A DNA stretch of 64,000 nucleotides from the NCBI GenBank assembly GCA_033558025.1, contig JAUCEF010000005.1, positions 558,001 through 622,000 of the forward strand, read 5' to 3'. The notes under the pieces are model-generated. The model ran no database searches. It was given only the letters and a program-made list of their open reading frames with translations, and was not told where the DNA came from. Numbering within the stretch: position 1 is the first letter of the stretch; each line of letters starts with the position of its first letter. The stretch is from Phytophthora sp. 'mugwort'. Lineage: Eukaryota > Oomycota > Peronosporomycetes > Peronosporales > Peronosporaceae. Shown piece after piece: positions 1-10,588 of the stretch. A program made the position numbers and the translations under genes.

Positions 1-1
1 C

Positions 2-935
2 CCACATTGGATCAGGGGCTATAAGCGGCGTTATGGGCTGTCCCTCAGGCGGCGCACCAATATAACAACGCTCAGTGACGATAAGATAGTGGATCGTGCC
101 GTTTCCTATATGACGTTCCTGCAAAGTGCGAAGCCCACCACTGGACTTGCACCAAACGATATTGATGGATGAAACGGCCGTTTATTTCGACGACGCGCGT
201 AATCTAACTGTGGACATCATCGACAGTCGCCACGTTGTGGTCCGCTCTATGGGGTTTTCGTCCATGCGGATTACGGCTGTACTCGCTGGGACAGTAACGG
301 GCAAAAAGCTTCCACCACTTCTGATACGGAAAGACAAAGTTTTGCCTTTGTTTGACAAGATTGGCGGCGTTTATGTGGCTCACCAGCCAGGCGCGTGGGT
401 CGACAGCAAGCTCTTGAAACGCTGGATCGATCTCGCATTCCCCCTGGTCGACACAGGTGAAGGGAAGCACCTCGTTTGGGACTCCATGCGCGCGCAAATC
501 TCCAAGGAAGTGAAGGCTAAGTGTGCTGCTCGGAACGTGAGCATATGTGTTATTCCTGGGGATCTGACGCCGTACCTGCAAGCAGGCGACATCGGCATCT
601 ACAAGATGTTCAAGGACCTGCTGTACATGGAGATCAATGCGTGGAAGGAGAGCGTACACGCGGTTCGGCAACCCTCGTATGCTGTCTGTAGGAGTTGTCT
701 GTGGATGTGTCAAAGGCGTGGCGTGACACTGACTTTGAAACGGTGGCCAATTCAGTCGCTGCAGCAGGCTTTTGCTGACCACTGTATGGACTGGCATGTT
801 GCGCGGAACGACGTGTACGGAGATCGGTTTCGTGAGAAGTGGGAGGCCTCGGAGGAAGCCGAGCAAGACGAGGGTGACTTTAACCTCGATGAGCTTCATG
901 ATGCCCTTGATGACATTGCTCTGATTGACGAGTAA
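2..935 (+). pseudogene. pogo/Tigger-type DDE_1 transposase, truncated by window edge and frameshifted
   Basis: Positions 2 to about 165 read in one frame as the end of a CENP-B-type helix-turn-helix region (GYKRRYGLSLRRRTN), then the frame shifts near 125-165 into the frame that continues to the stop at 935. That frame carries the DDE_1 core: MDETAVYFDDAR with the first acidic residue, then RSMGFSSMRIT, VWDSMRAQ and AGDIGIYKMFKD. About 690-770 reads better in the next frame (VDVSKAWRDTDFETVA), which suggests two compensating frameshifts. The C-terminal tail is acidic (EASEEAEQDEGD), as is common in this family. No ATG start is visible because the gene enters from the left. The protein would cut and paste DNA in the nucleus; this copy is very probably dead. 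The family call is firm, the exact subfamily is not. Confidence 0.85.
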
Positions 936-1039
936 GCACGGCAAAAGTAGACTGTAATACAGTGGAACCCTTTGTGCTCACGAGTAACTACAAAAACGCT
1001 TTTCTTTTCATGCAATTTTAAAGGTAACCAAGTGTGCTT

Positions 1040-1112
1040 GGACACGTAGCTCAGATGGTAAGAGCACCGCGTTTTATGCGGATGGAAGCAGGTTCGATTC
1101 CCGCCGTGTCCA
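1040..1112 (+). tRNA. tRNA-Lys (anticodon TTT)
   Basis: The seven-base acceptor stem GGACACG pairs fully with CGTGTCC, followed by discriminator A. The D arm is GCTC...GAGC. The anticodon stem CCGC/GCGG closes a seven-base loop GTTTTAT, giving anticodon TTT. The T arm GCAGG TTCGATT CCCGC has one A-C mismatch. Both internal promoter boxes look usable (TAGCTCAGATGG and GGTTCGATTCC), and a TTTT pol III terminator lies at 1115-1118. Position 27-43 is an A-A mismatch and base 32 is G rather than a pyrimidine, so mild decay or an unusual isoacceptor is possible. Confidence 0.75.
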
Positions 1113-2028
1113 CAGTTTTACTCTTTACGAGTTTAATTACTATCTTTTAGGTACTAATTCGTGTAACCCTTGTGAGCAGGTGGGGGTACAATTAAATAGC
1201 CGGGGTATTATTCGGGAATTTCCGTTAAACATTAGCTCCCGCGAATTAGCTGCGCTGTCCAGTCAATAAATTATAACATTCACATGATCCGTACATCGCG
1301 GCCTTCGCTATTATCAAGAACGAATCGGCAACGGCAAGCAGTCAGCATGGAATGGAAGCAGGAAGTGGTCTAGTGGATCGAGACCGTGAGTGCCAACGCG
1401 AGCCGTTCATCACTTCCGATCGCTGGGTTGGCAGCGGTGCCGTGCGCCGATGGTGGCGCCAGCGCCAGAAGGTTTGCGCCGCAGCCCCGCATCAAGCTCA
1501 TGTTGCTGGCGGAGGCATCAAGTCGTTGTCGGAGACACCGGAGGAGTTACTGTTTTCGGGGAGTTTGTGACCAAATGCACTAAGAAAGAAAAGGCGACGC
1601 GCAGCTGGCTGACCTGTATGGCGCTTACACTCTACGCGGGCGTAAGAATCATCGGGCCGACGCCTTTTACAGCACCTTATCACTGAATCTCAAACTTTCA
1701 TGCCTCGATTTGAGATTTCGCTGCAGTTTCATACTAACTTGATAACCCCCGATGATGACATCCTCGAGGACGGAGCTGTTCGCTACATGCCGTTCTACAA
1801 GTCCGTCTACTGTGCTCCCCATGAATTTTGTCCTCTGAAATTGAAGCACAAATCGGTCCTCTCCACGTGGATTTGAGATTTGTAAATTGGAACTCTCTGG
1901 GACCATTAATCTGAAAGTAAATACGAATTACCTAGCCTAATTAGTAGATCACATGCGAGTGTTGTGTCCACCCGTTCATATACACCACTTTCGATTATGC
2001 GGCCGTTCAAACAGGGCTCCTACACGGC
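1113..2028. other. intergenic, no recognised gene
   Basis: I recognise nothing here. The only notable item is a 57-codon open frame with an ATG at 1700-1873 (+), starting MPRFEISLQF. It has no recognisable domain and may be chance. Confidence 0.3.
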
Positions 2029-3027
2029 ATGTACGGGGCTGACTTCCGATGGCGTGCTGTGGTCCTCCACTACGCCTATACCGTGTCATGTGAGCGGGTG
2101 TGTACGCATTTTGGGCGTCGCAGGGCGTTATGTGCGGCGCTGGTACACCTTTTCAAGTCTACGGGCCATGTTATCGCTGTTGGACGCGTGAAAAAGTACA
2201 CATACGCCCTCAAGCTCCCGGAGTTCACCAGTGGTTATGTGAAGGAGCACCCCACGTTCTACGTGTAGGAAATGACAGGAGCTCCGGAACCGGTTAACCC
2301 AGCTGCGCAGCGGGCTATCCGCATCGACGCTGTTGCGTGTGCTCAGGTTTGAGCTCAAGTTGTCGAGGAAGGTGCTGGGGCGTCGCGCGCGTGAATATGT
2401 CCCCCGCGATATTGAAGCGTTCCGGGCCAAGATTCGCTGCTGGTATCGCTTCTCAGAGCAGCTGCTGTTCCTGAACGAGACCTCCAAGAACAGGCTCGAT
2501 GCCATGCGACGCTACGCATGGTCGAAGCAAGGAACGCGTGCAGTCATCCGAGTGCTTTTGCAAGAGGCAACCGAGTCTCTATCCCGGCCGCGTGAGACGT
2601 TCGTGGGTCTATGGAGTGGACAACAACGCCTGACACGTTTTCGCGGGTCAAGTTGCACCGATCGTTCATCAGGCACGTTGTACCTCACTTGAACCTGTGG
2701 CCGCTCCCTCGGTCGATTGTTGTTCTCGATAACGCTCGTATTCAGATGTACAGAGAGCCGGAGGACGCGGTGCATGCGTCTGGTGCCGTGCTGCTGTTCT
2801 TCCTGCCGTACTGCCCCCCAGTACAACCCAGTTAATGTTGTTTGGCCTGCTGAAGAAATGGTCACTCCAACCTGACGTTCCCTCTCTATCCGGAGAAGGT
2901 GTTGGAGGTGGCTATGGGGTCATGTGTGAAGACAATAGACAGCGGTGGAAGCTTGTTCAGGCATTGCGGATGTGGCCAGTCCGGACCGAATGCAGCTGTG
3001 TTCGAGGAAGATGTGGAGACGATGTAA
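2029..3027 (+). pseudogene. IS630/Tc1-type DDE_3 transposase remnant
   Basis: The coding signal moves through three frames. At 2029-2268 there is an HTH-like start (FRWRAVVLHYAY) ending at HPTFYV. At 2333-2560 come REYVPRDIEAFRAKIR and LLFLNETSKNRLDAMRRYAW, and at 2611-2835 WTTTPDTFSRVKLH, VVLDNARIQMYR and LLFFLPYCP. The tail (VLFGLLKKW) follows after another shift. In this family the first catalytic Asp sits in FLDETS; here the codon at 2474-2476 is AAC (Asn). The second Asp (VVLDNAR) is kept, and the stretch that should carry the third acidic residue (after YNP) has lost a base. The copy is therefore inactive. Confidence 0.8.
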
Positions 3028-3355
3028 ATCCGCGGGGAGGTGGAATGGGAGGAGCGGGATGGAACACCTCGGAACATAGCGACGTACAAAAATGTATAGC
3101 TGCATTTCTGCGTTCTTAAAACAACGCTACAAAACTTGCTGGTGGTCTGAGTCTTGCACATATTCAGTTGGTTCAGCGGGGAGTTGAAATTCCGGGAATG
3201 CACCGTGAGCTAAGAAGTTGTAGTTTGGCAGCCATAACAGCTGTTGCAGCTCCGTTACATCAAATGTCAGCCGCATCGGCGTCGACCGTTGAGGCTAAAC
3301 AAAAGTGTCTGTGAGAATTCTTCGTCCGTTTGCACCTGAGCGGACCTCATTGCAT

Positions 3356-3800
3356 CTATGCGTTGAGCCTGTCAGAAGTTGCTACTGCAGTTCCGTCGGG
3401 CTGACGAGCGCGCAAGACAGCCCAGTGCGTTCGGGCAATATCGCCGATCACGATATCAAGTCGCTCCCTCAGATAAACGTCAATTTCGCGCGAAGCTTTT
3501 TCGATCCGGCTGACTGTTGCGCGTCGAATGTCGATTTGTGCCTTGGCTACATACACAACCAGGTCCACGACGAGCGGGCCCGACTTAGACCCCCTCTGGT
3601 AGTTAGATTGTACAGTGTCGAGACTGGCAATCCAGTTGCTCGCTGAAACAGCCACCCACTCCCTCTGCGTTGCTTTTATACAAGCTTGAGGTAGATGCTC
3701 GGGTCTGCCTGAGTCGTCTTCGACTCATAGTCCTCAAGTGCAGCAGCAATCAGCGCCTCATTCTTTGCGACTAGCTGCGGGAAGTCCTCGTTGATCTATA
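3356..3800 (-). pseudogene. unidentified protein fragment, minus strand
   Basis: A 99-codon open stretch (3655 to 3356) with helical, charged sequence (SRIEKASREIDVYLRERLD) is preceded at 3790-3670, in another frame, by a similar-looking helical stretch (NEDFPQLVAKNEALIAAALE). The two parts are separated by an in-frame TAA or a single frameshift. Together they look like part of one longer protein, but I do not recognise the family. The opposite strand is also open here, so the strand call is only moderately supported. Confidence 0.3.
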
Positions 3801-4131
3801 TCAGAGTTAAAAGCTATTCTTGGACACGGACATTCGTTCGACTTGTTCGCTCGATCTCACCAACCTTCACTGCAACTTGCACTTGTATCACAACCTTAGC
3901 GAGCGATATATTTATGAATGCATTGGAATGCCCACGTTGACCTCGGCATTCGCATGGAATTATATAAATAAATCGACCACAGCTGGAGGTGCAAATAGGA
4001 GTTACTCCCCCTAATTAGAGTAGGATGGCGTATGTATATAGCAATCAGGGGTGCGTTCTAATAAATCGACCGCTTAATCGGAGTATTTAGAGGTGAAATA
4101 GGCAAAAAAATGCGTGGTGAGCACAATACGG

Positions 4132-4300
4132 AACATGGACTTAGAGCAGGCTGTTCTCATGGACGCGACGGCTGTTTCGAGGGCCCCGCCACAACACACG
4201 GACTACGGGTGTTCGTGACGCCGTGGTTCGCTCTACTGGGTTCTCCTCCATGCGGATCACGGTTGTGCTCGTTGTTAGCACAACTGGAAGAAATTGGGTC
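4132..4300 (+). mobile_element. short decayed fragment of a pogo-type transposase
   Basis: The DNA resembles 145-295 of the first transposase: GTTCTCATGGACG..ACGGC corresponds to the MDETAV region, and GGTTCGCTCTACTGGGTTC / CTCCATGCGGATCACG corresponds to RSMGFSSMRIT. It is cut off on both sides and contains stops. It is a second, older copy of the same transposase family. Confidence 0.6.
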
Positions 4301-4775
4301 TCCAGTGTTTGTCCATCTTACAATCGCTTTGAGAGCTCAAGCGTCGTTTCCGCCCCTCGGTGTCCATTTTCGCCAGCATGCGATATACACAGTCGCCTGC
4401 AACGTTAACCGGAATACACACAAAAATAATGGTTTCAGAGCGAGCCGGCGCTCTTCATTCCACCTCAAAGTCTGATAATACCATTGTGTTTACCTCGTTG
4501 GCTAGCGCAGCAAAGCAGCTGGCGCCTATTCTGGTAGTAAATCTATGGTCGGTTGCACGGTTGTCCCAATAAGGAACTTCACCAGATCAATTTCTTTGCC
4601 GTACACGTGCAAAAATGACTCAATGTGTGCCATGTAGGCCCATACCGTCGGAAAGGCCGACGCTGAGAGTTGCAGGCCGACATTCGCTAAGGCCTTGGTC
4701 AGTGACAGCCGACGAAGCACTTCGATGGCCATGGCCATGCGGACTGCGTTGGCATTTACCTGAGCAGCCCTCGTA

Positions 4776-5051
4776 TTACACTACAGCACGTGTTGTGTGT
4801 GTTATATCAGCGACGGGTTGTGTGCATGTTCGCGTACCATCTGGCTGTATATCCGTTTGGACTTCCTTAGGCTGCATGACCATCGCCGGTGCTGGAGGTG
4901 CCCTCGGCTGTATGGCGATTTCAGGTGCAGGTGGCTGTATGACCGTTCGAATTGCCATAAGTTGTATGGCCATCATAGGTGCTGGTGGCTGTATAGCCGC
5001 TCGACGCTCAGCAGACGACGAGGTCGCAGGCTGACGAGGTGACCGCAGCAC
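4776..5051 (-). repeat. minisatellite encoding a Pro/Ala/Ile-rich repeat
   Basis: At about 4846-5000 the unit GGTGCTGGTGGCTGTATGGC recurs imperfectly about five times. On the minus strand it is open for 91 codons and reads as repeats of the form IQPPAPxMAIQ. An ATG-like start lies near 5051. It may be the low-complexity tail of a mobile-element protein or an unselected minisatellite; I do not recognise a gene. Confidence 0.45.
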
Positions 5052-5082
5052 GGGCCAGACGGACGTATTTTGATCGCGCGCA

Positions 5083-5096
5083 GGGGGGGGGGGGGG
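5083..5096 (+). repeat. poly-G run of 14
   Basis: This is an uninterrupted G homopolymer, one of several long G or C runs in the window (others at 21329-21340, 29179-29196 and 41172-41190). It may mark replication slippage or an assembly weak point. Confidence 0.9.
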
Positions 5097-5605
5097 CTTG
5101 GGTACGAAATGTGGTCCAACGGCGGATTTCCGAAGGGTGATTTATCAAAAATCCGCGTTTGAAGCCGTGACGAGCGCGGCACTTCTGCCCACATCCCACC
5201 TTCATCGCCGCCTGGCGCAGAGACGCGCCCACGGACGGCGCAAATTATACTTGACTGACTCGGGGATTGGACGCCATTAGATATATGATTATCTTGCTCA
5301 TTCCAATCTTGATACCTAAGTGACAAAGAGTCGTCACCACCTCGTCCCCTTCAGCTTCTGCGCCCCGCCGACTCACATTCCGCTCCTCGTGCCACCTTCT
5401 GCGGCGAGAATGAGTTTCATGAGCCCACTCCTTCAGACGACGAGGAATGTCGCCGGAGGGTCAGTCGTGGATCCACTTGGGGTGCCCCAAACGTTCACGA
5501 GTTCCACCTGAACACATCACTCCTCCCATTAACCGGAGACATGGGTCCCCGCCTCGTCGGTTAACAGGGATGTGGGCTCGGATCTCATCCGGTACGCTCT
5601 TCTCT

Positions 5606-6991
5606 TTACGTCCTCGGTTGTTGCCGTGGCCGATGCTGATCGCGTGACTCCATGTACCGGCTAGGAGCGTGGACGGGGGTCGACTGAGACAGCGTGTTCA
5701 CCAAAGCCATGATCCACTCGGGAGACCAGTAGTCGATCGCTGCCACAGCTTTGCTGTATCCACTCCACCACGCCGGATCATCGCACTGCAGATACCCCGC
5801 GCCGAGCCACTTGTTTTCACATAAAGCAGGACTAGCTTCATACGCGATGGCAATCGCCCAGGGTCGGCTTGTTTTGGACGCGAAGATGCGGAGCCGTTCC
5901 GTAATCAATAGCACGTGATCGTGTCACATCTCCTCTCCCATCTTCGCCAGGCCGTGTATTCCGTCGAGTGTGTCGTCGTACGACCGACAGGCTGGTGGCT
6001 GCCTTCGGAAGAGTAGCCGACGGGCTGAAGTCGGTACCAAAGTAAGCATTTGAGGACCCAGCCTCCAGCGAGTCCTGCTCGTTCTCCTCGCGAAGTGAAG
6101 GATACTCAGACCTCTTGAGCCCAGTCGGCCGGAGAATAGGGCATCATCACCGCCGGGGAAGTCTTGAACCCAACGCACTTCACCCAAGCCTAGCACAAAC
6201 GACATAGAAGATACAGGCTTACCTTCGGATGGAGTGATTCCCTTGAACATCCGGCTTGCCGCTAGCAAATGTGCTTGATGAGAATGGTAGTCACCATTGG
6301 TCTTCTTAGGTTGCCCCGGGAAACTGGCGTTTGTAAGTTGCCGGAGGCTGCCACTTGGAAGCTCACCTTGGTCATTCGGGTTCGTCAGAGCACAAGCGAG
6401 TGGGTCACGCCTTGGACTTGCCCTCTCAGAGTTGCAACTCCTGTCGTAGTAACTGCAGCTCGTCTTGGATACTTGGGGGTGCTACGGCCGCGGACGACGT
6501 CGCGACAGACGTTTCGACTGGAGCGCGCGCCCCGGTTACGATCCCAGGCGGAAACGATGACATGAAGTCGGTGAGGTCGAAGCAGGCCGGCTGTCATGTC
6601 GTGAAATCGGTACGTTGCTCCGTGTTGGGAGAAGAACTCTCCATTTGGGTCATCGGAGTCGCCGCGCGTTCGTCGGTGCTCGTGGCCTTGTCAGCGGAAG
6701 AAAGAGGAGGACCAGTTCGCCGAACCAGCTTCCCCTTGTCCTCCTCCTCCGCCGGGCCCGCCTTGCGCTTCGACATGTGCTTGGACGCACATATGGGAGG
6801 GGGCTCGGGGTCGAGCGAGCCGGAGACGTCGTCAACGCAGCTGTGTCAGGGGTAACGTTAACGACTTCCATAGTCGGAGTCGCGGCGGCCGACAGTACAT
6901 CGGCGGGAGCAGGACTAGCCGGAGCTGGAGTCGTCGTCGGAGCTCCACACAATGCGGCTCCGGTGGTCTTGTCAGGTGCTTGGGCGGTCAT
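5606..6991 (-). pseudogene. mobile-element-type ORF, multi-frame, minus strand
   Basis: From the ATG at 6991 there is an Ala/Thr/Pro-rich start (MTAQAPDKTTGAAL, then ADVLSAAATPTMEVVNVTPD). A frameshift near 6778 leads into a lysine-rich stretch (MSKRKAGPAEEEDKGK) ending at 6594. Further pieces follow at 6268-5924 (ITPSEGKPVSS, FVLGLGEVRWVQDF) and 5914-5606 (WAIAIAYEASPALCENKW, DYWSPEWIMALVNTL). The order and common direction suggest one decayed long ORF. The N-terminus resembles disordered starts of oomycete retroelement proteins, but no catalytic domain is visible and the function is unknown. It starts just downstream (in minus orientation) of the dispersed repeat at 7033-7165, as if that repeat were its 5' end. 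Confidence 0.45.
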
Positions 6992-7032
6992 GTTGTTGTG
7001 TAGAGGCTTGTAGAGTTAGAAATCCCTCTTAA

Positions 7033-7165
7033 ACTAGCTTGGCTTTCGTGACTTGGTCGAAAGCTGAACTGGAGAGGTCGCAGTGCGGCTCGCAGCTCGC
7101 AATGGATGGCACAAACAGAATATGTGTACCATCAAATTGTGTTCATAGGTGTAAAAGACCAGTTA
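7033..7165 (-). repeat. dispersed repeat, diverged copy of the one in both AIF inverted-repeat arms
   Basis: AAACTAGCTTGGCTTTCGTG, TTGGTCGAAAGCTGAA, CGCAATGGATG, CAGAATATGT and GTGTAAAAGACC occur here in the same order as at 40973-41075 (+) and, inverted, at 29295-29395. This copy is diverged by substitutions and a small insertion. It probably represents the end of an uncharacterised mobile element. Confidence 0.7.
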
Positions 7166-7245
7166 CCATCTCCTTGCCAATGATGCGCCCCATTGTGAGA
7201 GCATGTAGCGTTTTAGAGTCTTGACAGACGTGGCCTTCATTATGA

Positions 7246-7515
7246 TCACACATGCTTGGGCTTGTTCTCGACCTCAATGGTACGCAGATTTCTCTCGGCC
7301 AGCCAGACCGTCCATTGGTAGATGTTGTACGCAACATAGCCGAATATGGCAATCGCCTTCGTCTAGGCGCCTTGCTCAGCTAACTGAGCAGAGTAGTCAG
7401 CGTGCTTTCTGATGTAAGGTTGCTGCAACCCGTTCCAGGCGTTTGTTTTCGAGGTCGCCCGCACGATTTTCTCTCGTGCAAAACCTCGCAAAGGTCGCTT
7501 GCAGCGGGCAGCCAG
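7246..7515 (-). pseudogene. small single-span membrane protein remnant (possibly mitochondrial)
   Basis: The minus-strand frame reads RGFAREKIVRATSKTNAW, LQQPYIRKHADYSAQLAEQG, a TAG stop at 7363-7365, and then in the same frame a hydrophobic span (AIAIFGYVAYNIYQWTVWL) and a charged end (RNLRTIEVENKPKHV) to a TGA at 7246. A basic, Arg-containing start followed by one membrane span fits a small mitochondrial inner-membrane protein, but I cannot name a family. The frame is continuous at its N-terminal side with the piggyBac-like remnant, so the two appear fused. The stop codon makes it a likely pseudogene. Confidence 0.45.
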
Positions 7516-8759
7516 GACGCCTTGTGAAGGCCCACAGTATCCTTCGTACATCCTGTCCACATCACCGTTGTTGATCAGCACTGGTATCGCATTGTCAGGA
7601 AGAATGTTCCATCCGCTGGTTACCACGTCCGCCAGCTGATTCGAGTCATAGATTTCAGACGAACCTGTCAGCATACAATAGTTTAGTAGCCCAATCATGA
7701 CATCACAGTGCCTCCGTACTATGATTTTACGCGCATATGAAGTAGCTCAACTTCAGTCGGGGTCATCATATCAGTAACACCAGTGACTTTCGTTGGACAC
7801 GTCCTCGATCGTGCTGTCACTATCGCTGGCGGTGTCCGATGCAAGCTGACCTCCTTCTGCGGCTTGACTAGAGTCATCTGACCCCTCGCCATCAGAACCC
7901 CAGGTACTCTTCATCAGATCCAAGAACCAAATTGGGGTCCGTCGGCTCCAACTGCGTGAAATCAGCAGCACGAAACCGGGATCCTGGCTCGAGCGGATGT
8001 ATGGTCTCTCTGGCGACCTCGTTTTCACTCGTATCATCGTCTTTGCCTCGATGTCGGATCCTTGTTCACTTTCGCCGTTGTCTTCGTAGGCACTGACATC
8101 AGAGGCATCGAGGCTTGCTTCACTATCAGCGTCAAGCCGCTCGGGTGTACTCACCTACATTTCCACGTCTGCCTTATCTCTAAGCACGCACCGTCAACCA
8201 AAAGCACCCACTGTCAACATAGCAATGCAAATTTATACCTGTAGTGTCAGCATTTCTCGACGTATTCTTGTCAGCAGACACCATTTCACCAGCGTCAGCA
8301 TTGGTCGGCGCGTCCGTGTCAGCGTTTCGTATAGCATCCGAGTCAGCGTTGGCTACAACATGGACACTTCGAGTCAGTATAAGTGCCATGTCAGCATAAA
8401 TTTACGCATGCGCTATACCGTTCGCGTCAGCATCGCTCTGCTCGCACGATGCTTCGTGTACCAGGACAACCTGAGAAAACGCTACAGGACGTCCTTCGGA
8501 GCTTGCATATACACTGTTAGATTGAGTTTCCCCCATATCGCCTGAACGCTTGACCACCTTGTACATTGTCGGATCTCCATACGTTAGCGAACGAAGAGAG
8601 CTCACGGCGCCGATCTACTGCATCCTGCGCGAGTTGTTTCTTCGTGTTTTTCTTCAGTTTGGCTGGTATGTTCGTTGCAGCCTTAGCACCGCGTGCTTTC
8701 GGTCGCTTTGCTTTGGGCTCCTTTGCCTTAGCAAGAGCCCTCTTCTTGCGCGTAACCAC
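7516..8759 (-). pseudogene. N-terminal part of a piggyBac-like transposase-derived protein
   Basis: From 8759 there is a very basic stretch (RKKRALAKAKEPKAKRPKAR), then acidic Ser/Asp-rich low complexity at 8154-7771, and at 7698-7520 a segment ADVVTSGWNILPDN...YEGYCGPSQGVLAA. That last segment resembles the stretch that comes just before FFYFLPKxxW in oomycete piggyBac-type proteins. No catalytic Asp is present, so only the N-terminal portion is here. Several frame changes are needed. The C-terminal portion of such a protein lies at 10589 on the other strand. Confidence 0.45.
8240..8370. repeat. degenerate GTCAGCRTT minisatellite
   Basis: GTCAGC followed by RTT or similar recurs at roughly 18-24-base steps. 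On the minus strand it reads as Asn-Ala-Asp-Thr repeats (RNADTDAPTNADAG) inside the piggyBac-like N-terminal region, so it is probably a low-complexity coding repeat. Confidence 0.5.
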
Positions 8760-9394
8760 AGATGCCTGTCTGACTGGTGTTTGCTTAAGATCTGCGCAGC
8801 AACATGGAACAGCACTGTCAGCTACAAGACAACACCGCCCTTCCGCTAAAAAGAACCCGCGTACTCACCGTGGGAGCGCACCATCACGTTAGTTTGATAT
8901 GGAGGCGCTCGCACATCTCCTTGTCAGTTTTTACGCAGGCGAGCAGCGTATCCTCCCCGTTGAAGTCGACCCCCTTCCTTGCCCCCACGAAGCTTGCGCC
9001 CGGGCTTCACGTAATTTGAGCTAAGACAGAATACAAGCACGTCAGTTGCATATCTACCCCCGTATTTAGAGGTCACGTACTGGATCAGCCAGCAAAAGCT
9101 GGCTTCCACGTACAGCCATCTTTCCGGAGCAGCGGCTATACCGCATTGAAATCCGTCATGAACGCCATCTCTTCTTCTTGCCGCGAGAAATGAAGAATGA
9201 GTGGCAACGGCAAAAGGAGGAACCGATATTTGGATATTTTCTGAAATACGGCCCACGCTTATGCGCGTAGTTCAAACCACATGTTATTGACGTCCAATAG
9301 GGTAACTTTATTATTACACGTGGACCAATCAGGTCCCTCGTATATATCGGAAGGGGCGCAGCTTTCGTTTTGCGGCAATAAAGGCATAGCAAAA
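8760..9394. other. intergenic, no recognised gene
   Basis: I see no protein, RNA or repeat here that I can support. Open frames on both strands are short and overlap each other. Confidence 0.3.
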
Positions 9395-9890
9395 TCAAGT
9401 CATTCTTATGCTGACCGAACAGCGTAAAACCGTGTTGCAAGGCTCCGCGGCCGAGAGGTTAAGCAACTTCGGTGCTGCTCGGCGAGCCACTTCGCTGGGA
9501 TCGCGGGGCTCAAAGCTATAGTCACGACATGACGGGGTAAGCAATGGCCGAGCCATAGGTCGCCTCGAGCGTGGGAGCTGCAGATCAGCCGCAAGCCGTT
9601 GCTCCTGGACTTCGTCCAAAAGATTGGTGACGACACCAGATTCCCTGGGATTATCGGTTGTTCCCCGACGGCAGCGGAGGCGCATTGCGCAGGAATCGTG
9701 GAGTCGAGAACTCGAACGAATTCGTAGCGCGCAGTTGGCGACGCGGGCTCGGCGAGCGGACAGGGCTACTACCGGTCATGGACTCAGTGTAGTCGACCTC
9801 CTCTTCACCTTCCTCCAGGTCGTCGAAGAGGGCGTATCGCGCAAAGCGTACGGGGGCACTGCCTCCAGCGGCTTCGCCGCCTCCACTCAT
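9395..9890 (-). pseudogene. unidentified minus-strand ORF pair
   Basis: The ORF at 9890-9651 starts MSGGGEAAGGSAPVRFARYA and continues with an acidic patch (DDLEEGEEEVDY) and Ser/Pro/Arg-rich sequence (SSPVRSPSPRRQLR). A second frame continues at 9685-9395. The composition looks like a disordered N-terminal region of a retroelement protein, but no domain is recognisable. Confidence 0.3.
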
Positions 9891-10234
9891 GGTTCATGGT
9901 CTTTTGACCGTATCGGCGCTTGTGCGCTGAGTGACACTCTCGTACCGAGAGCCGCGAGGGTGCGGGTGGCGCACGGTCAGAGACCTCTCCCGTACGGGAT
10001 GACGAAGATAACGAATGAGTCGGAGAGACAGAAGGGCTTACCCCACGGCGAGGGCTGTTATCGCGATGAGAACGAGGGAGGTAAAAATACCAATTGGCCG
10101 TTGACATCTGAGTGTGAACACTGGATGCGGAACGAAGAGCGAAACACTCTTTGAGCGGAAGATTCCGGGCCTTTTGCGATTGACACAATCAGACCCTCGT
10201 GGATACGGTGTGTCCACGGTTTGGTGGGGGAGAG

Positions 10235-10588
10235 TGTAACGGGGTTACACGAAGGTAACATGAGTGTAGTCGTGCTACGTATCACCTGGTAGTAAGTGGT
10301 ACTTGGTACCACTTGGATTAATGGGATTTCAGTACGTGGCCACAGGGCCACTTGATATCGGTTAACTATGGTAGATAGTTAGTGTCATACATTTACACCA
10401 CAGCCGGCTTTGCCGCAGATAAGCAAACAAATGACAGTTCAGTTTAAAGAGAGTATTGCCATAGGTTTAGGAATACTGACTCTTTGAGTCTCTAGTGGTA
10501 TATCTAGAGTGATCTAAACCTCTGCGGATACCTTAGGGGTTAGGATAACCACAACTAAGACTCGGGGAGTCATACGTCTTCCTCTGCC
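10235..10588 (+). mobile_element. Gypsy LTR fragment (5' 354 bases of the LTR)
   Basis: It starts TGTAACGGGGTTACACGAAG and matches, in inverted orientation, the LTR of the Gypsy element at 14824-15204, including GTACGTGGCCACAGGGCCAC, CCGGCTTTGCCGCAGATAAG and AGACTCGGGGAGTC. It lacks the last 25 or so bases of the LTR. Directly after it the reading frame of a piggyBac transposase begins mid-protein, so the right edge is a rearrangement or truncation point rather than a clean insertion. Confidence 0.85.

Noticed and set aside
204..944. 246-codon minus-strand ORF opposite the first transposase
   Set aside because: The plus strand carries recognisable DDE_1 motifs; the minus frame has none and is a shadow.
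1040..1112. Suppressor-like reading of the tRNA with anticodon TTA
   Set aside because: That alignment breaks the anticodon stem; the TTT alignment gives four good pairs.
10058..10351. 97-codon minus ORF across the LTR start
   Set aside because: It lies mostly in LTR sequence and has no domain.
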